From the NCBI GenBank assembly GCA_021234155.1, contig JAJEKV010000055.1, positions 1,667,090 through 1,731,089 of the forward strand: 64,000 bases of DNA. The letters run 5' to 3'. Of the stretch, positions 9,570-21,940 are shown piece after piece. Within the stretch, counting starts at the first letter, position 1, and each line of letters opens with the position of its first letter. The position numbers and the translations under genes were made by a program. This stretch comes from Isoetes taiwanensis. Its lineage: Eukaryota; Streptophyta; Lycopodiopsida; Isoetales; Isoetaceae. The notes under the pieces are model-generated. The model was given only the letters and a program-made list of their open reading frames with translations. It was not told the origin of the DNA and made no database searches.

Positions 9570-11000
9570 ATCCTGGAAGGTGAGTTTGAGGTGAGCCCTT
9601 GATCCAGAGTATAAGTACAAGGTAAATCTGGCCAGGTTTTTGAAGAGATGCAAAGAGCTAGCTCTGGGTGCTGGTCGGGCTATGCTCGAGAATATTGAAG
9701 ATGGGAAGGACAAAGAGAACAGTTTGGAGTCTTATACTGAGGGATATGTAGCTCGGAGGAGGATGGGATGGGAGGCAATGAAAGAGCAAAAAATAGCTTA
9801 GTATGAGAGGTATATAGGTCTGGATTCTGTGGACCGAAAGGAATGGGCTGACCGTGAGGCTTATGGGAACTTGGAGACATGCAAGGAGGGTCTGCAGACA
9901 CGGCTTCTTTATTGTGGCAGATTTGAGGGTAGCTCAAGTGTCCCGAAATCTCCATCCACACCAGTTACCTGGCTAACGAAATCCATAGTTGCTGGGTTGA
10001 ATTTCAAAGCTCCTCAGAAACCAAGGCTGAGGATTGGGGCCGAAACTTCTTTAGGTACCCAATTGAGTGCTGCTGCAGCTTCTCCCGTGCACCAGATGTC
10101 TACTTACTTGGATGTGGTAGATGATGGGGAGGCAGACGTGATCAAGAGAACAATGGTAACTATGACCGAGGATTTTATTTTGGATTTTGAATTCTTCATG
10201 CACCTTGATGATCTCACTACTTTGCAATGGGTTAACAAAAAGAAGAAAGGGAAGGCCACCAAGGCCAATCCAATTCTTTCATATGATGCTCAGTGGCTCC
10301 TGCATCTTAGAAGCCCACTTTGGGCTACTGTTTCAGAGGGCAAAGGTGAATTTGTGATACGTCAATCAGAAGCCGCGTTCTTTGAGCATCTTGGTTCTGA
10401 TAATGTTGCAAAGATTGGCTTATCTTGGCTGAATGAGCAATGCGTGGGTGCCTACTTGATGTAAGTGTCTTCCCTTTTATAGACTTTGTTGAATTCAAAA
10501 TTTCTGTGCAGGGTAATATCGGTCCACCAGAGACAAAGTCATGTGTTTTTTCATCCTGGACTGGTAGACCTCTACATGAATAGGAGAGAGTCCATTTGGA
10601 GGAAGATTATTCCTCCTAGACCCTCGAGAACCATCTCTTCATCGTGGTAAGAAGGTGTTTTTCACATCATGACATTCATTTCCATTTAAAAATACTTGTC
10701 CATGTATCACCGCTTGGCTAGTCAGTTTCTACCTCGCTTTTAAGTGTACCACCATTGAGCCTTTACCTCTATTGTGCCGATTGGGGAAATATGTAAGTCA
10801 CTTGAGTGCCACACCCCGCCTCGGCCAAAAGACTTTGATTCTAAGTGATGAGATACCATTCTCATTGAGATGTTCGCGGAAATAGTGGGAGGTTGTTTGC
10901 ATGCAATACTATTTGTTGCCTTTTTGCCCTTTTTCTTAAAATCATCTCTCACTAGCATGGTATGGTCAGCAGTCGCTGAAGGAAGTGCATGCCTGCTTGG
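9570..11000 (+). pseudogene. Ulp1/C48-like gene relic (transposon-type), two or more exons
   Basis: An open frame from 9829 runs to a donor at 10461 (GAT|GTAAGT); a short intron ends TGTGCAG at 10511 and joins in phase to an exon ending at about 10646 before another GTAAGA. The first exon starts with a charged helical part (KRCKELALGAGRAMLENI, EGYVARRRMGWEAM) and contains LDFEFFMHLDDLTTL. Around the first intron the reading is LSWLNEQCVGAYL and then VFFHPGLVDLY, which resembles the start of Ulp1-type cysteine proteases (WLND-x-x-IN-x-Y, later FF). The catalytic His/Asp/Cys part is not clear after 10740. Ulp1-like domains are common in plant MULE and CACTA elements, so this is more likely element-derived than a SUMO protease gene. 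It appears broken. Confidence 0.45.
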
Positions 11001-11545
11001 GGATGCCTCGCACTGCAAAATGGTTGACATTCAAGCAATTGAAATGTGCGCGGGTCCACAAAGAGCAAAATGGTTCGCATCAGGGGTGTACACACATCGT
11101 ATGCAAGGTGCTTTATCCGAGATTTCATTCTTAAGGATTTATACCACGAGGTAAGGGTATTGGCTAGGTGAACATACTCATCAGGTAATTACGCCGACAT
11201 AGCTGAAATGCGGTGTGACTGACCGCTCGACAAGATTGATGTAGCAACCCAGAGACATATTCGTGAGCATGTCAAGTGTGCTATATGAAGCCGTAGGCGT
11301 GCAAAAAGCCACCCAAGACAATTTAAGAAATGTTCTGATATATGTTGCTGGCTTTAAACTCAACATGGTTGGCTCTAAACTCTTGAATGGTCGGATTATG
11401 GTTGCAAGATTTTGTAGTTATTCCATGATTTACAGCATAAGTTATTCCATGATTATGACACGTAAAACTTGTACAAAAGATTCTCAAGAACTGCTTTGAT
11501 GGTGTTTTTGGAACGTAAACACAATATAGCGGCCGTGAACATTCG
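11000..11545. other. no gene seen
   Basis: The stretch between the C48-like relic and the minisatellite holds only short frames without recognisable motifs. Confidence 0.4.
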
Positions 11546-11549
11546 CTAT

Positions 11550-12490
11550 TTTGGCTAGATATCATGGTGTTTCGTAGCCAAGCAAGTGGTGTTTCCGTCG
11601 ATATGGTGTTTCGCTAGAGCCATGGTGTGTTTCTCGCCTTCTGTAGATAAGACCTTGCTTCAGCTTCTAATTCCTGTAGATAAGCACTGCGGAATACAAA
11701 TTTGTAACCCCTAATTGGAATACAATATCTAAAAACATTGAGACCTCTAATTGGAATAATAATATCTAAAACATTGAATTGCACTTTCAACATATGAGTG
11801 CAACTCATTGTGAGTAGAAATCTTAATAGTGCAACCTTATAATCGGTGTTTCTAGCCAAGGACATGGTGTGTCCGCCAGAGGCATGGTGTGTTTCCGCCA
11901 TAAGCATGGTGTTTTCCGCCGTAGGCATGTGGTGTTTCGCCATAGCTATAGTATTTCCGCCAAGGAGGTGGTGTTTCCGCCATAAGCATGGTGTTTCCGC
12001 CGTGCGTCTTGATGTTTTCGACCATAAGCATGGTGTTTCTAGCCGCAGGCATATCCGCCATAAGCATGGTAAGCCGCCAAGGAATTGGTGTCTCGCCATA
12101 ATGGTCGGTGTTTCGCCATAAGCGGTTTTTCTTGGCCAAGTGAGTGGTGTTTCTCGCCGTGTCTTGGTGTTTCTAGCCATAAGTATGGTGTTTCTCGGCC
12201 GTGGCATGGTGTTTCCGGCCATCGCGATGGTGTTTCCGCCAAGGAGTGCGGTGTTTCCGCCATAAATATGGTGCTTCGCCGAGGCATAGTGTTTCCGCCA
12301 TAAGCATGGTGTTTCCGCCGTGAGGCATGGTGTTTCCCGACCAAGTGAGGGTGTTTCGCCAAGGAGATGTGTTGCCAAACTTGCGTTTCCGGGCCATAAG
12401 CATGGTGTTTCCGCCGTAGGCATGGTGTTTCCGACATGCAGGTTTCCACACGCGATGGTGTTTCGACATGTGAGTGGTGTTTCGTTGCCG
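11550..12490 (+). repeat. minisatellite, unit about 20 bp (GGTGTTTCCGCCATAAGCAT)
   Basis: Roughly 35 diverged units of GGTGTTTCCGCCATAAGCAT and close variants are arranged head to tail. The block has a non-repeat interruption at about 11635-11845. The core GGTGTTTC is well kept, while the second half of the unit varies (CCGCCGTAGGCAT, CTCGGCCGTGGCAT). Because the unit lacks stops on the minus strand, several long overlapping minus-strand frames result; the longest spans 11614-12711. They consist of the repeated HAYGGNTM / ETPCLW pattern and are not genes. The same core occurs at 1-40 and at 45570-45610. Confidence 0.93.
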
Positions 12491-12605
12491 CTTCGGCCAA
12501 TGTCATTGAAGCAGAAAACAAATGAGCATCTTCGTGAACTTGGCACACTTAATGAAAGAAGATTGGATTGAAAATCCATATGTATCCGTGATATATCCTG
12601 TAAAG

Positions 12606-12680
12606 GAGCAACTATAGTATCTTTCAAATTATCATAAGGCATCAAACATAGAGCACATATATGACTAATGTCTGGAAAAG
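12606..12680 (+). repeat. dispersed repeat, copy 2 (matches 105-165)
   Basis: This is the second copy of the unit that follows the GGTGTTTC satellite at the left edge. Together they show that satellite plus flank were duplicated as one segment or belong to one transposon family. Confidence 0.75.
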
Positions 12681-14401
12681 CACATTCAAGTGGTTGGTAT
12701 TTTAGATTCAATAAGTAGTAGGTTAGTGGGTATCAAAACGCTGCCCTCAAAGACTCCTAGATCAAAGACTCGATGTACTATTCTATCATAAGATTCCACT
12801 TTGTTATTAATTGGAGTTGTTACATATTTCCTATTGATTACCCACTACTGTGCTAGCACCAAGAACACCTTAAACAAGTCAGCCATATGGGTGCTATATG
12901 AGTGTCACCACATGTGTCCTGACGCTTTTGATACTGGACCAAAGATACTTTTGCCCAAATTAATTTTAATTCTTTATGCTAATTGCGGTGGTAGAAGCAT
13001 GAAAGGTAAGCAAAAAAGGGACACTTTTATACATTTACATTTGGCAAATGCAAAAATTCTTGAGGTCTCATTTATTAGGGTACCTAATTTTCAAATCCAG
13101 TTGGGAACTTTAATGCACCACTTTTCAAAATTAAAAAAAAAAAAAAGACCCTCCTTCATTCCTTTTTTGATCCCGCTTCCATTCTAACCCCTCGGCTGCT
13201 TTTCCCGCTATAGCCGCATCTTTGGTAAGGTCGCATCATGGACCCTAAGCCCTCGAGCACTCTCCTCACATTTCCAGACCGTATGCCAGGGTTTAGGCCG
13301 CAGGAGGGTGTGATTTTGTGCATTCATCGCTGATTGATCAAGCCCTATTAGTAGTGGGCAAGAAGCAATGAAGCAAATAAGGTCGGATCAGTCCCGTGAA
13401 GTCGCCAAGAACCAAGGGGTTTGAAGCCCATGGCAACCCTGCATTCAAGCCATCGAAAGCACAGTTAGGAAACTAAAGACAACTTCGAAAAATCTTCATT
13501 GCAGCCGAGTTGCTCTCATAGTTAGCATTAGATGCCTTAGGACCTACAATTTTGATTCGGTTTTTCCAAAATCATGTAAGTGGTTCGTGATGTTTGGGGC
13601 TCAACCACCAAATGCTAGGGGTTACCAAGATGCTGTGATCCAAGGTTTGGATGGGCGTGATTTTCTTAAGAAATATGAGCATGTATTCTAAGAAGACCTG
13701 AGATCACAACTATCACATTCCATTGTAATTTTTGTAAGGGCCTGGTGACTTATTACAAAGGCATAGAAATTGACTGAATGAGGTAAAGGATGCTATTTCT
13801 CAAGCAAAAGAGCAAAAGGAAAGTCTGATGTTACACATGCAGGACCGAAAATCGCCCAATGTAAAATATGCATGTAACCGCCACAGTCGCAGTTTTAGGG
13901 GCATGCATGGGATGGGTTGAAGAAATTGTTGAGAGTAGACTTGTGGATGCTACTATCTTGATTAGTAGATTGAAGGAGTTGAAGGACAAGAGGAAGCTAC
14001 TTGAACTTAGATTTGCAGTGCTGTAGAGTGAGAGAAGCATTAAGTAGGTTGTCCAAAAATCTGATGCGTACGTATAAACACTCGCCTTGCCAAAATTCTC
14101 GACACTAAAGGTGCTAGACAGCCAATAGATTTTGCAAATGGCATCGCAAGTCACTTTGAAGAGGAAAATCAAGTTTTATGAGGAGATGAAAAATTAACAA
14201 AGCCAATCAAGACATGACTTCGAAAGTTGCATATTAGCCACGCCATCCATGAAATCAGCAAGGATTTGGAGATGAATGAAATTAGTGAGAGTAGGATAAA
14301 GGACATGATATTACATCTTGAAACATCGATGTAATTACCTTGCATCCCAAATCCTCGTTTTGCAAAGCAGAGCAGTAAGGCATCAAATCCTCGCGGTGAA
14401 G

Positions 14402-14575
14402 AACACATGTCGCTCTTGCAATGCATGCCTTGACAAGAGTATTTTGGTGTTGCCATCATGTGGACATCCCTATCGCCTTCTTTGTCTCTCATACCGTGTC
14501 TCTACTTCAACCAGCAGGTGTTTTCATTGTCTTTGGCCTCAAGAACTTCGCAAAATATGGGAATTTCTACTCAAG
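14402..14575 (+). other. RING-like zinc finger exon
   Basis: The reading is CRSCNACLDKSILVLPSCG, then HPYRLLCL, then CFHC about 18 residues further on. This gives C-x2-C, C-x-H, C and C-x2-C spacing of RING type, though with altered loop lengths. The exon ends at CTCAAG|GTAATT (14575). It belongs to the multi-exon relic around it. It could equally be another treble-clef finger. Confidence 0.55.
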
Positions 14576-14769
14576 GTAATTGCTCACTTGATTTCATTTT
14601 ACAAAGGTAGGAATACTTTTTGATATGCAAGTGATTATCTTTAGATATGTATTTGTTTGGTAGAGTAATCAATCGACATTTACCTTCTACATAGACTTAA
14701 GTTTTGTTGTTCTCGAGAATGAATGTAGTTCAAGGTGCTTGGATTTGATCCAGACATTCTTTTCCGCAT

Positions 14770-14882
14770 TTACATTTCTTTCATGTACATGCTTTCTTGC
14801 TTCACTTAAATTTCTGTCATGTACATGCTTTCTTGCATAACTTACGCACTGCCTCATGTAGATGCTTTCTTGCATGACATAC
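14770..14882 (+). repeat. three imperfect copies of a 36-45 bp unit
   Basis: The word CATGTACATGCTTTCTTGC (last copy CATGTAGATGCTTTCTTGC) recurs three times in an intron of the transposon-type gene relic. Confidence 0.8.
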
Positions 14883-15827
14883 ATTTATTGACACTTTACA
14901 TTCTTGATTCCTTGTTTGTTAGTTTTGATTACATTTACTTTTTGTTTTGCGTAAAAAAACAGGAGCATCAAGAAACCCTCGAACCCGGCCGTAAATGTAA
15001 TGTAAACATGTAGATGATTTGTAAACATGTAGAATTTTTTAGATCCGAGTCTAGCTAACTAGCCATTGTCATATGCAGGTGTGAAGCCATTCCTTGAAGG
15101 AAGAACCTTGCTACCCTAATTCTCGACATGTTTCGTAACCTAAACCAACCAAGGATGATGCCATGTCCTACATGGACTCCTTCTACATCAAAGATCACCT
15201 ATTAAGGCATTCTCTCACAAAATGAAAGACAAAATCAGAAAGTTTGTGGAGATGGCAATGGCCGTAATCAAGAAGTTCAAATTTAATTGAGTTGATATAA
15301 GCTTCAATATTATTTCAGGTTGCTAATTTGTAAGATGTGTGATTGCAGTGGAATTAGTCTTCAAGAGGAGATCCCAAATTTGATGCCGAAGTTGGCTTCC
15401 TTGACTCAAAGAATGTGTTCCTATCAAAGGTGAGCCATTTTAAAGCTCATCAAACAAAGAATATTTGTTCATGAGGTGCATATTCTCTAACCGTTATGGC
15501 AGATGAAGATAAGAAAGCACCAAAGAGCTATAGAAACGATTATCGTGAAGGAGGAGGATGCTCCCCAAATAACAAGCTTTAAAACTCGAGCCGTAAAGGA
15601 TGCACCAGCCTAAGAGTGCAGCTAAGAAAAGGTATGCACTTCATCTTAACTCACACCATTTCTTCAACTCACACCATTTCTTGTAGGCAAAAATCATGTT
15701 GAAGACACAACATCTCTTGAAGATTCTAAATCCGGTGAAGAATCTGATGTTGATGCAAGGTAATATTATGAAACATTTGTTTTTATGCACCTGCATGATA
15801 CTTGACACTTCAATTTGATCCTTGTAG

Positions 15828-16310
15828 GAGCATGCGTGAGAAACTGTGTTCTTACACGCCTTTCGTGCCTTTCAAGGATAGCCCCCCTGATCCTCCCATG
15901 AAGGTGGTCGATATTGACCTTGAAGAACTCGGCACCCGCATCAAGAATGACAAGCCGCCTTTATTGAACTGTATGGCAGTGTATGCACAAGGTGTTGTAG
16001 ATGTAATTCTGATTTCATCTCCTATTCTTTGTGTATTTATAATGACGATAATTATGACCTTATCTTCTTGTAGGTACCGTGATCATAATTTGCCATCGGA
16101 GTGGAAGAACAAGATTTTCTTTTATCCATCTTTTAACTTTCACTTGTTCAAGGAAGCTACAGCAAGTAAGAAAAAAACCGAGGCCTCAAGAAACATTGTA
16201 GATATCGTGAAACAGGGAATGAAAGGGCTGGTTATGTCAAAATGCCAGTATGTTCTTCTACCCGTGCTTGAGAATGAGCACTTTGTGTTGGCTATATTTG
16301 CCTTTGCGTA
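15828..16310 (+). other. C48 (Ulp1-like) protease core region
   Basis: Two exon-like parts, 15828-16002 and 16074-16310, surround a probable short intron (GTAATT...TTCTTGTAG). The second reads EWKNKIFFYPSFNFHLFKEA and then KCQYVLLPVLENEHFVLAIF. The latter fits the H-x-x-L-x-V/I stretch holding the catalytic His of C48 proteases. Shortly after (16330-16400) a segment reads APSIHILNSLKAFM, which would be the Asp-containing YLDSL-like strand, with Asp replaced by Asn. A cysteine site is not clear. The two parts do not join in phase with the obvious splice sites, so the copy is probably dead. Confidence 0.5.
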
Positions 16311-16999
16311 AGGGAATCCCCGCAGTTCTTCGCGGCACCATCGATTCATATATTGAATAGTCTCAAAGCTTTTATGACAAATGAGAAGGCAATTAGAGGG
16401 TATGCATTTCTATCTACTTTCTCCCATTCCCCGCCTACTTAAATATTTACATTTCTACTTTTAAATGTGCATGTGCGTGCTTCATACACAGATATTGACT
16501 CAATCAATGAGTCAAACCTCAAGCGTGTTGATTTTATTCGCAAAATAATGTGAAGGGGCTTGAACATCTTGAAGTACCTCAAAGAGTCCCGATCCGTCCG
16601 AATTAATGGCTTGTATGTGATGGCCTGCATGCACAAATTTGTGAACGCAGCTTGTCGGAAAATAAGGAGTTGAAGGTAAGTGTCCAATTCTCTTGCAAGC
16701 TTTTAGTTAACACCATTTTTACATTTCGCTTGCTTTAATGCACTATGCAATGTGTTACAAAGAGTCGGTTTTCACACGATTATGCGCTAGGTCGGCGAAA
16801 GCATGTTCCGCAAGAAGCCCCGCTAAAACAAAGGTGAAGATGGAGAAGCCATTGATGTGTCGATTGGTAGATGAATCTAACCATTTGTTTATGAGTTTTG
16901 TGGATGAACAAAAAAAGCTTTCAGATTTGATCAACACTTGGTTTATGCTCGATATCATAACCCCAGATAAAATTCGGATATTGGTAATACCTTCAACCG

Positions 17000-17265
17000 C
17001 CTAATGGAATCACTCAAGATAAAAATCAGACTTTGTTTTGGCCTAGTTGCCTTCAAAATTTCGGATGTACTTGGCCGTAGTGCCTCAACCAATTAATTTT
17101 GAAAAAATGACATAAGTTGTCCCATATGGCATTATTCTAAAGCATGTATCCGGTTTCGCCAAAGTCAATTTATCCCAAGTGTTTTGTATGTCTTTCATTT
17201 CTCCCCGTTCTTAAATTATCCTCATAAAAGTTCTACCACTTATTGACAACTTAAGCTCATATTAG
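17000..17265. other. no gene seen
   Basis: AT-rich sequence between the C48-like relic and the tandem repeat; nothing supported. Confidence 0.4.
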
Positions 17266-17402
17266 ATGAGTGCTTCAAGATGATGAATGTGAGGTCATGA
17301 TCTTACATGACTTGATCATTTGAGATGGGTTGGATGAATGCTCCAAGATGATGAATGTGAGGTCATGATCTTACATGACTTGATCATTTGAGATGGGTTT
17401 GA
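17266..17402 (+). repeat. tandem duplication, unit about 70 bp
   Basis: Two nearly identical copies lie head to tail, sharing GATGATGAATGTGAGGTCAT and TTGATCATTTGAGATGGGTT. A recent tandem duplication is the simplest reading. Confidence 0.92.
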
Positions 17403-17739
17403 TGATAGTGTATGCTTGATACATCCCATTTCTTTTCCCGACTCACTAAGTCCCCAACACTTGACTTACAGAGTGCGGTGACTCTGACTCCTGACTATGT
17501 ACCTTCACATTCTTCTCATGCAACAACCTCTCGACTCTGACTCCAACTTTTCATGGGGTCCATGACGAGGAGGTGAAGGTACAAATTGACTTGATGGATA
17601 CACTTTCATCCCCTCAAATGTTAGTGCAAGGTATTTCAGTTTTTGATAAGTGCACACTTTTTTTGCTTCCATCCCATGTCGTGGACTTCATGATACCGAG
17701 CCCATGGGATTGAGATGGACAAGTGCATTGACAATTTTG

Positions 17740-18540
17740 TAATCTCTGACCATGTACATGAGATATAGTTGTAAATTTTGACATGTACATGAGATACAGT
17801 TGTAAATTTTGAAGTCTGACCATGTCAATATTTTGACATTGTGAACATGTACACTATTTTGACATTGTAACCACCCCTATCTAAATATATAAAATCTCTA
17901 TCTCCTTCTTATTGTCAGACACTTCATAGAACTATCAAGCCTAGCATCCAAAGCATAAATTCTGCCCGTTGTATTGTCAGAGCACAATTAGGAGGAGATG
18001 TTAATAAGTTGTATAAGTGGTCAAGATGTCAAACATTGCACAAAAGTACTAGCACTTTGTGCACAAGGTGTTAACACTTTGTGCACAAGTGTTAAATAAC
18101 TTGTATAACCGGGTAAGGGAAAAAAAAACTCGTGTCCCCTTTTTTTATTTTTACAAGGTCAATAATGTCTTGCCAAGGTTCAAGACCTTTGTGCAACTTG
18201 TGTCAAGATGTCAAACCTTGCACTTGTTGTCAAGATGTCAAACCTTGCACAAGTGTCCCCCATATAAGTCCCCCATTCTAAAGGATACAATATAAGTGTC
18301 CCCCATTGTTTTGAAAGAGGCATACTGAGCTATGTCAGTATAAGTTGTACTGTAAGCAATGATCAAACAAGCAAATTCAAAACCACAACACTAGGCACTT
18401 CCAAAATGGCTCTTACCATATATACACTCACGAAATTTGAACCATTAACCTAAGGTAGCCATTAACCTTGAGTTTTCAAGTACAAGTACAAGTGTCTCAA
18501 GTACATGTACAAGTGTCTTGAACCTACCTGCTGCCAATGT
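17740..18540 (+). repeat. cluster of short tandem repeats in AT-rich DNA
   Basis: Several different short units are repeated here: ACATGTACATGAGATA-type at 17745-17815, TATTTTGACATTGT at 17828-17865, TCAAGATGTCAAACCTTGCA at 18200-18250 and AAGTACAAGTGTCTC at 18475-18520. No gene is seen from about 17.4 to 18.6 kb. Confidence 0.7.
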
Positions 18541-18639
18541 ATTCACTTTAATATTGAAAACAAGTGATCAGAATTGTTCTCACTGGGCCAAACACATGAC
18601 AATAATTATGTAGCCCGATGTACAAAAAGGTAAACCCGA

Positions 18640-21600
18640 TACAAGAACAAAATTCACAAGACATCTACAATCTCGTGCGATTTCCTAATAGCATCTCGTA
18701 CAATATCGAGACAGCCATATGCATAAGCAACACCTTTTATCTTGTGCTTGATCGGCTCCAATGCGGCTTAACCCCTATTACGCACTCCTGAGGGACAAAA
18801 ACCTTCTTCTTTTTAGTAACCTGTACTTCCTCGATGGCAGCCTAGGGATCAGCTCAAGAAGTTGCCCTCAGTAATAACCTCATCACCTCCTCAAAAAATA
18901 AGTTTCCATAGTCATCCATGGTATCTACCTCGAGTACATGTTTTACTTCTGGCATTGAAGGATATAATAAGGGACCCCCTCATGATTGTCCGAGTCGAAG
19001 CATCCAAAATAATCACCAACCCGCAGCTGCCTCGCCAATATTATCCTCGCCATTTGCCCATAAATCCTCAGCCTCATCAACATCTCCGTGATTGATCTTA
19101 CTAATTGGCTCTAGTTTTCGCAACTCCCACCTACCACAATGGTCAAGATTCTCACAAGCAAAGCCAATTAAAATTGATGCATGCTTTGCAAAAACATGAA
19201 AGAGGTCTCGCACAATAATTTTGTAGCATCGCTTGAGTCTATTGAAGACACACAATGAAGTGATTGCACGCCTTTACCGAAGTACATCATGTGCTTGGGA
19301 CCGATCAATGTCGGGCCACCTCCCGTAATACCCTCTCCACATCCGATTTTTTCTCCTCAATACTTGACACGCAGCTGTCGTGATCTTTTACTATCTTCCC
19401 ATCCTTTTTCCTTTGTTCTCGCTTCAAGCCACAATTTAGAGATTGCCCTTCCCCATCGTGGTGTTCCCTTCCCATGTCCTCGAACCAAAGAAATTCCACC
19501 GCATTCTTATCTTATGTCAACATGGTATCTTGTCACATGATAGAATGCTCTTCTAGATTTAAACCGGGCTGCACAACCATCGGACCAAACCAAATGGTAT
19601 TTCAAATGGCCACCACCATTCTCTTTGCAACCATTTGAGGTGCATCTTGAATGCATCTTGTAATGGCGGGTATCATGAGTTTTGTCGCCTCAAAATAAAT
19701 GAGTGCACACATTTTCTCAATCTGCCATTTACCTTGAACATGGTGATATGAACCGTAATACTAATTTGTTCATTGTACCAATGCTGAGCTTGAATCTCGC
19801 TGAATGGCTTCAAAGTATAATTTTCGTAAAAAATCAACAACCGATAGCAATCAATCGCCGCTGGTGTTCGTGATGCATTCTTTTGAACCGCTTGCTTTGC
19901 CAATGTGCCACAAAATTGTGATATATAAACTTAGACATATGGTCGAACATGCTGTCCAACATCTCCTTTGCAATCGCCTCTTCTTGTCAACTAACTTTAG
20001 CCTTCGAAGTTCCCTTTTTGAAGGTTCATTAACATAGTTATAGACTTGCCAATCGACCGGAATCCTCGATGCTTCCATCCTTCTCTCTCGACACAACTCA
20101 ATTAATCGCTTTCCCACAACCGCTACATTTTGTTTCCATGCAAAAAGGCTTGTGCCACTCCTCATCTCCGCCTCTGCATACCATGGCTCTCCAAAAGCGT
20201 GCTCACATTATCATAATTTCGCTTCTTAGCTTGGCAAATCCCGCATTAACTTCTGAAGCACACATTGCAATTGCAAGTACAATTCTCGTGGAATTTTGAC
20301 CTCATCATATTGAAAGCCTTCTTATATAAATCTGCCTCGCTCATGCTTCACACAACAAATGTATTCCTCTCCTTTAGCTTTCAGATGCAAGGAGGTTTTA
20401 AGTATTCGAATTGCCTTCGATGCCAATATTGACTTTTGATGCCGATCAACAAAGATTTGGTATAATTCAGCCTCGCAAAAGTACAATCGTCGTAATCTTA
20501 CAAAATATTAGAATGTACATTCTATATGTTTTAATGTATCTTCCACATTCTTACATCTAAGTACTTTCTTCCTCAAAACCCCACATCCTTACATAATAGC
20601 TACTTTATGAAAAGCATTCACATATTTTCTTGACATCTACTACATTCCTACAAAGAGCTTCCTTCAGCTTTTATTTTCTTACATCTATAGCACATATCTA
20701 CGCTTAGCTTCAAGTATACCTTCAAGTTGATTCAATGTAAAGCATGTCAATATAACTTCTACAAGAAAAAACTGAATAACATTTCTTGATGCATGATGTG
20801 GAACATGCTTGTACGTAAAAAGACTATCACACCTGCGCAAAAAAATGTAGAAAACATCTACATACATTCCTAGCTAAAGTACATTTGATGTTCGATCGAA
20901 AATTCAAAAACTATGTGACTCCTCCATGACCCTAAAATACTAGCATGTACCTGTGTAATGTCGATGTACCGAATTGGTTCAGTCCTCTTCTTCATGACAT
21001 CTCTTACCTTTGGTGATACTTTTGTATTATCTAACCGAAACGAACAACTCGTCCTTCATAGCCCCGATCTATGGCATTTTTTCTTGGCTTTCGGCCCGCT
21101 AATGCCCACAGATTTGCTCCACATAAAGACATTTTTTTTCCTCCTTTCTCACGCTAGCTTCATATTTCTAGGATGCAATTTGAGGATTTTGGCTGCCAAA
21201 GTGTGGTCTCATTGTAATACTCCTTCCTTTCCAACTACCATGGAAAGAACACTGTGTTTGGCAAAGAAGCTTGTCATTGCTATTAGCACGCTTTCACTTC
21301 TTGGAGGCCATCCTTAAGGTTTTCAAATAAATCTCTTTTCACAATAGCCTCTTTAGGCCTTCCAACAACAACAAAATAAATAAAAGTCCAATCTACTATC
21401 CCGAGCAATTTTCCAAAGAAAAGTTTTTTCTCGCTTTGGATTCAATCTAGAAACTTGATTTAGTATGTGATTCACGTAATCATTCACCCTTCTTCTAATC
21501 TGCTTTTGTCCCATATCCCTCTCTCTTGCATCTTTTTGATGAAGATTGGTTGTCCCTTTAAGAAATGCATGTAGAGTCCTCCTCAATAGCAAAATTCGAA

Positions 21601-21800
21601 TCCGATGGTAAGTCCTCCTCAAGAACAAGATCCGAATCCGTTGTTGCCGGTGAATTTGATTCTCGCCATAGCTTCATACATTCCAAGATCGATCAAACAG
21701 GCATAGAAATGGGGATCCTATTCTTGGTTCCAATGAGAAAGGGGTTTCAAAGGCATCGTTCTATTACTTTGCCACCGTAAAGGACTCCATTTGCAAGTTA
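18640..21800 (-). mobile_element. transposon-like gene relic, DUF7869-like family, copy A
   Basis: On the minus strand, conserved blocks of a transposon-like family found in plants and animals are readable. One is FMFDHMSKFIYHNFVAHWQ-like near 19.95 kb; YENYTLKPFSEIQAQHWYNE at about 19830-19770 corresponds to the DF-x-EN-Y...EIQ-x-x-HW-x-N-x-Q signature; and HLVWSDGCAARFKSRRAFYH near 19.58 kb corresponds to the WSDGC-x-x-QFKS block. The upstream part (20.3-21.7 kb) has charged helical frames such as QIRRRVNDYVNHILNQVS. The copy is broken in many places and no start is assigned. Family identity rests on motif recognition, and the catalytic chemistry of the family is not known to me. A related copy lies on the plus strand at 31.4-34.4 kb. 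Confidence 0.65.
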
Positions 21801-21940
21801 ATAGTTGGGACATTCTCTTCTTTAGGATGATTGAAATTAAGGATCTGAGAATAGAATGTTGTTGGGCTTTTGTAAGATATTCTTATAGTCAAATAATAAC
21901 CTCTCAATGCTTGATATACATTTAGACGAGAAAAGGAGAA

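Larger units (their letters stand above)
13200..17000 (+). pseudogene. multi-exon transposon-type gene relic: coiled coil, RING-like finger, C48-like protease
   Basis: Several plus-strand exon-like pieces with plausible GT-AG borders lie in order. They are a charged helical region (13.75-14.31 kb, with IDFANGIASHFEEEN and HAIHEISKDLEMNE), a RING-like finger (14.40-14.53 kb) and a C48-like region (15.83-16.65 kb). The combination recalls element-encoded genes that carry Ulp1-type proteases beside zinc fingers. The reading is broken in several places and no start codon can be chosen. Function in the host is unlikely; in the ancestral element the protease domain may have processed or deconjugated proteins. 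The assignment as a single gene rests on order and strand only. Confidence 0.5.

Noticed and set aside
11614-12711. 365-codon minus-strand frame with repeated GNTM / ETPCLW pattern
   Set aside because: It is the translation of a stop-free 20-bp minisatellite; overlapping frames in other phases are equally open.
15828-16310. Functional SUMO protease gene
   Set aside because: The catalytic Asp position reads Asn, no catalytic Cys is visible, exon phases do not fit, and the context is transposon-like.
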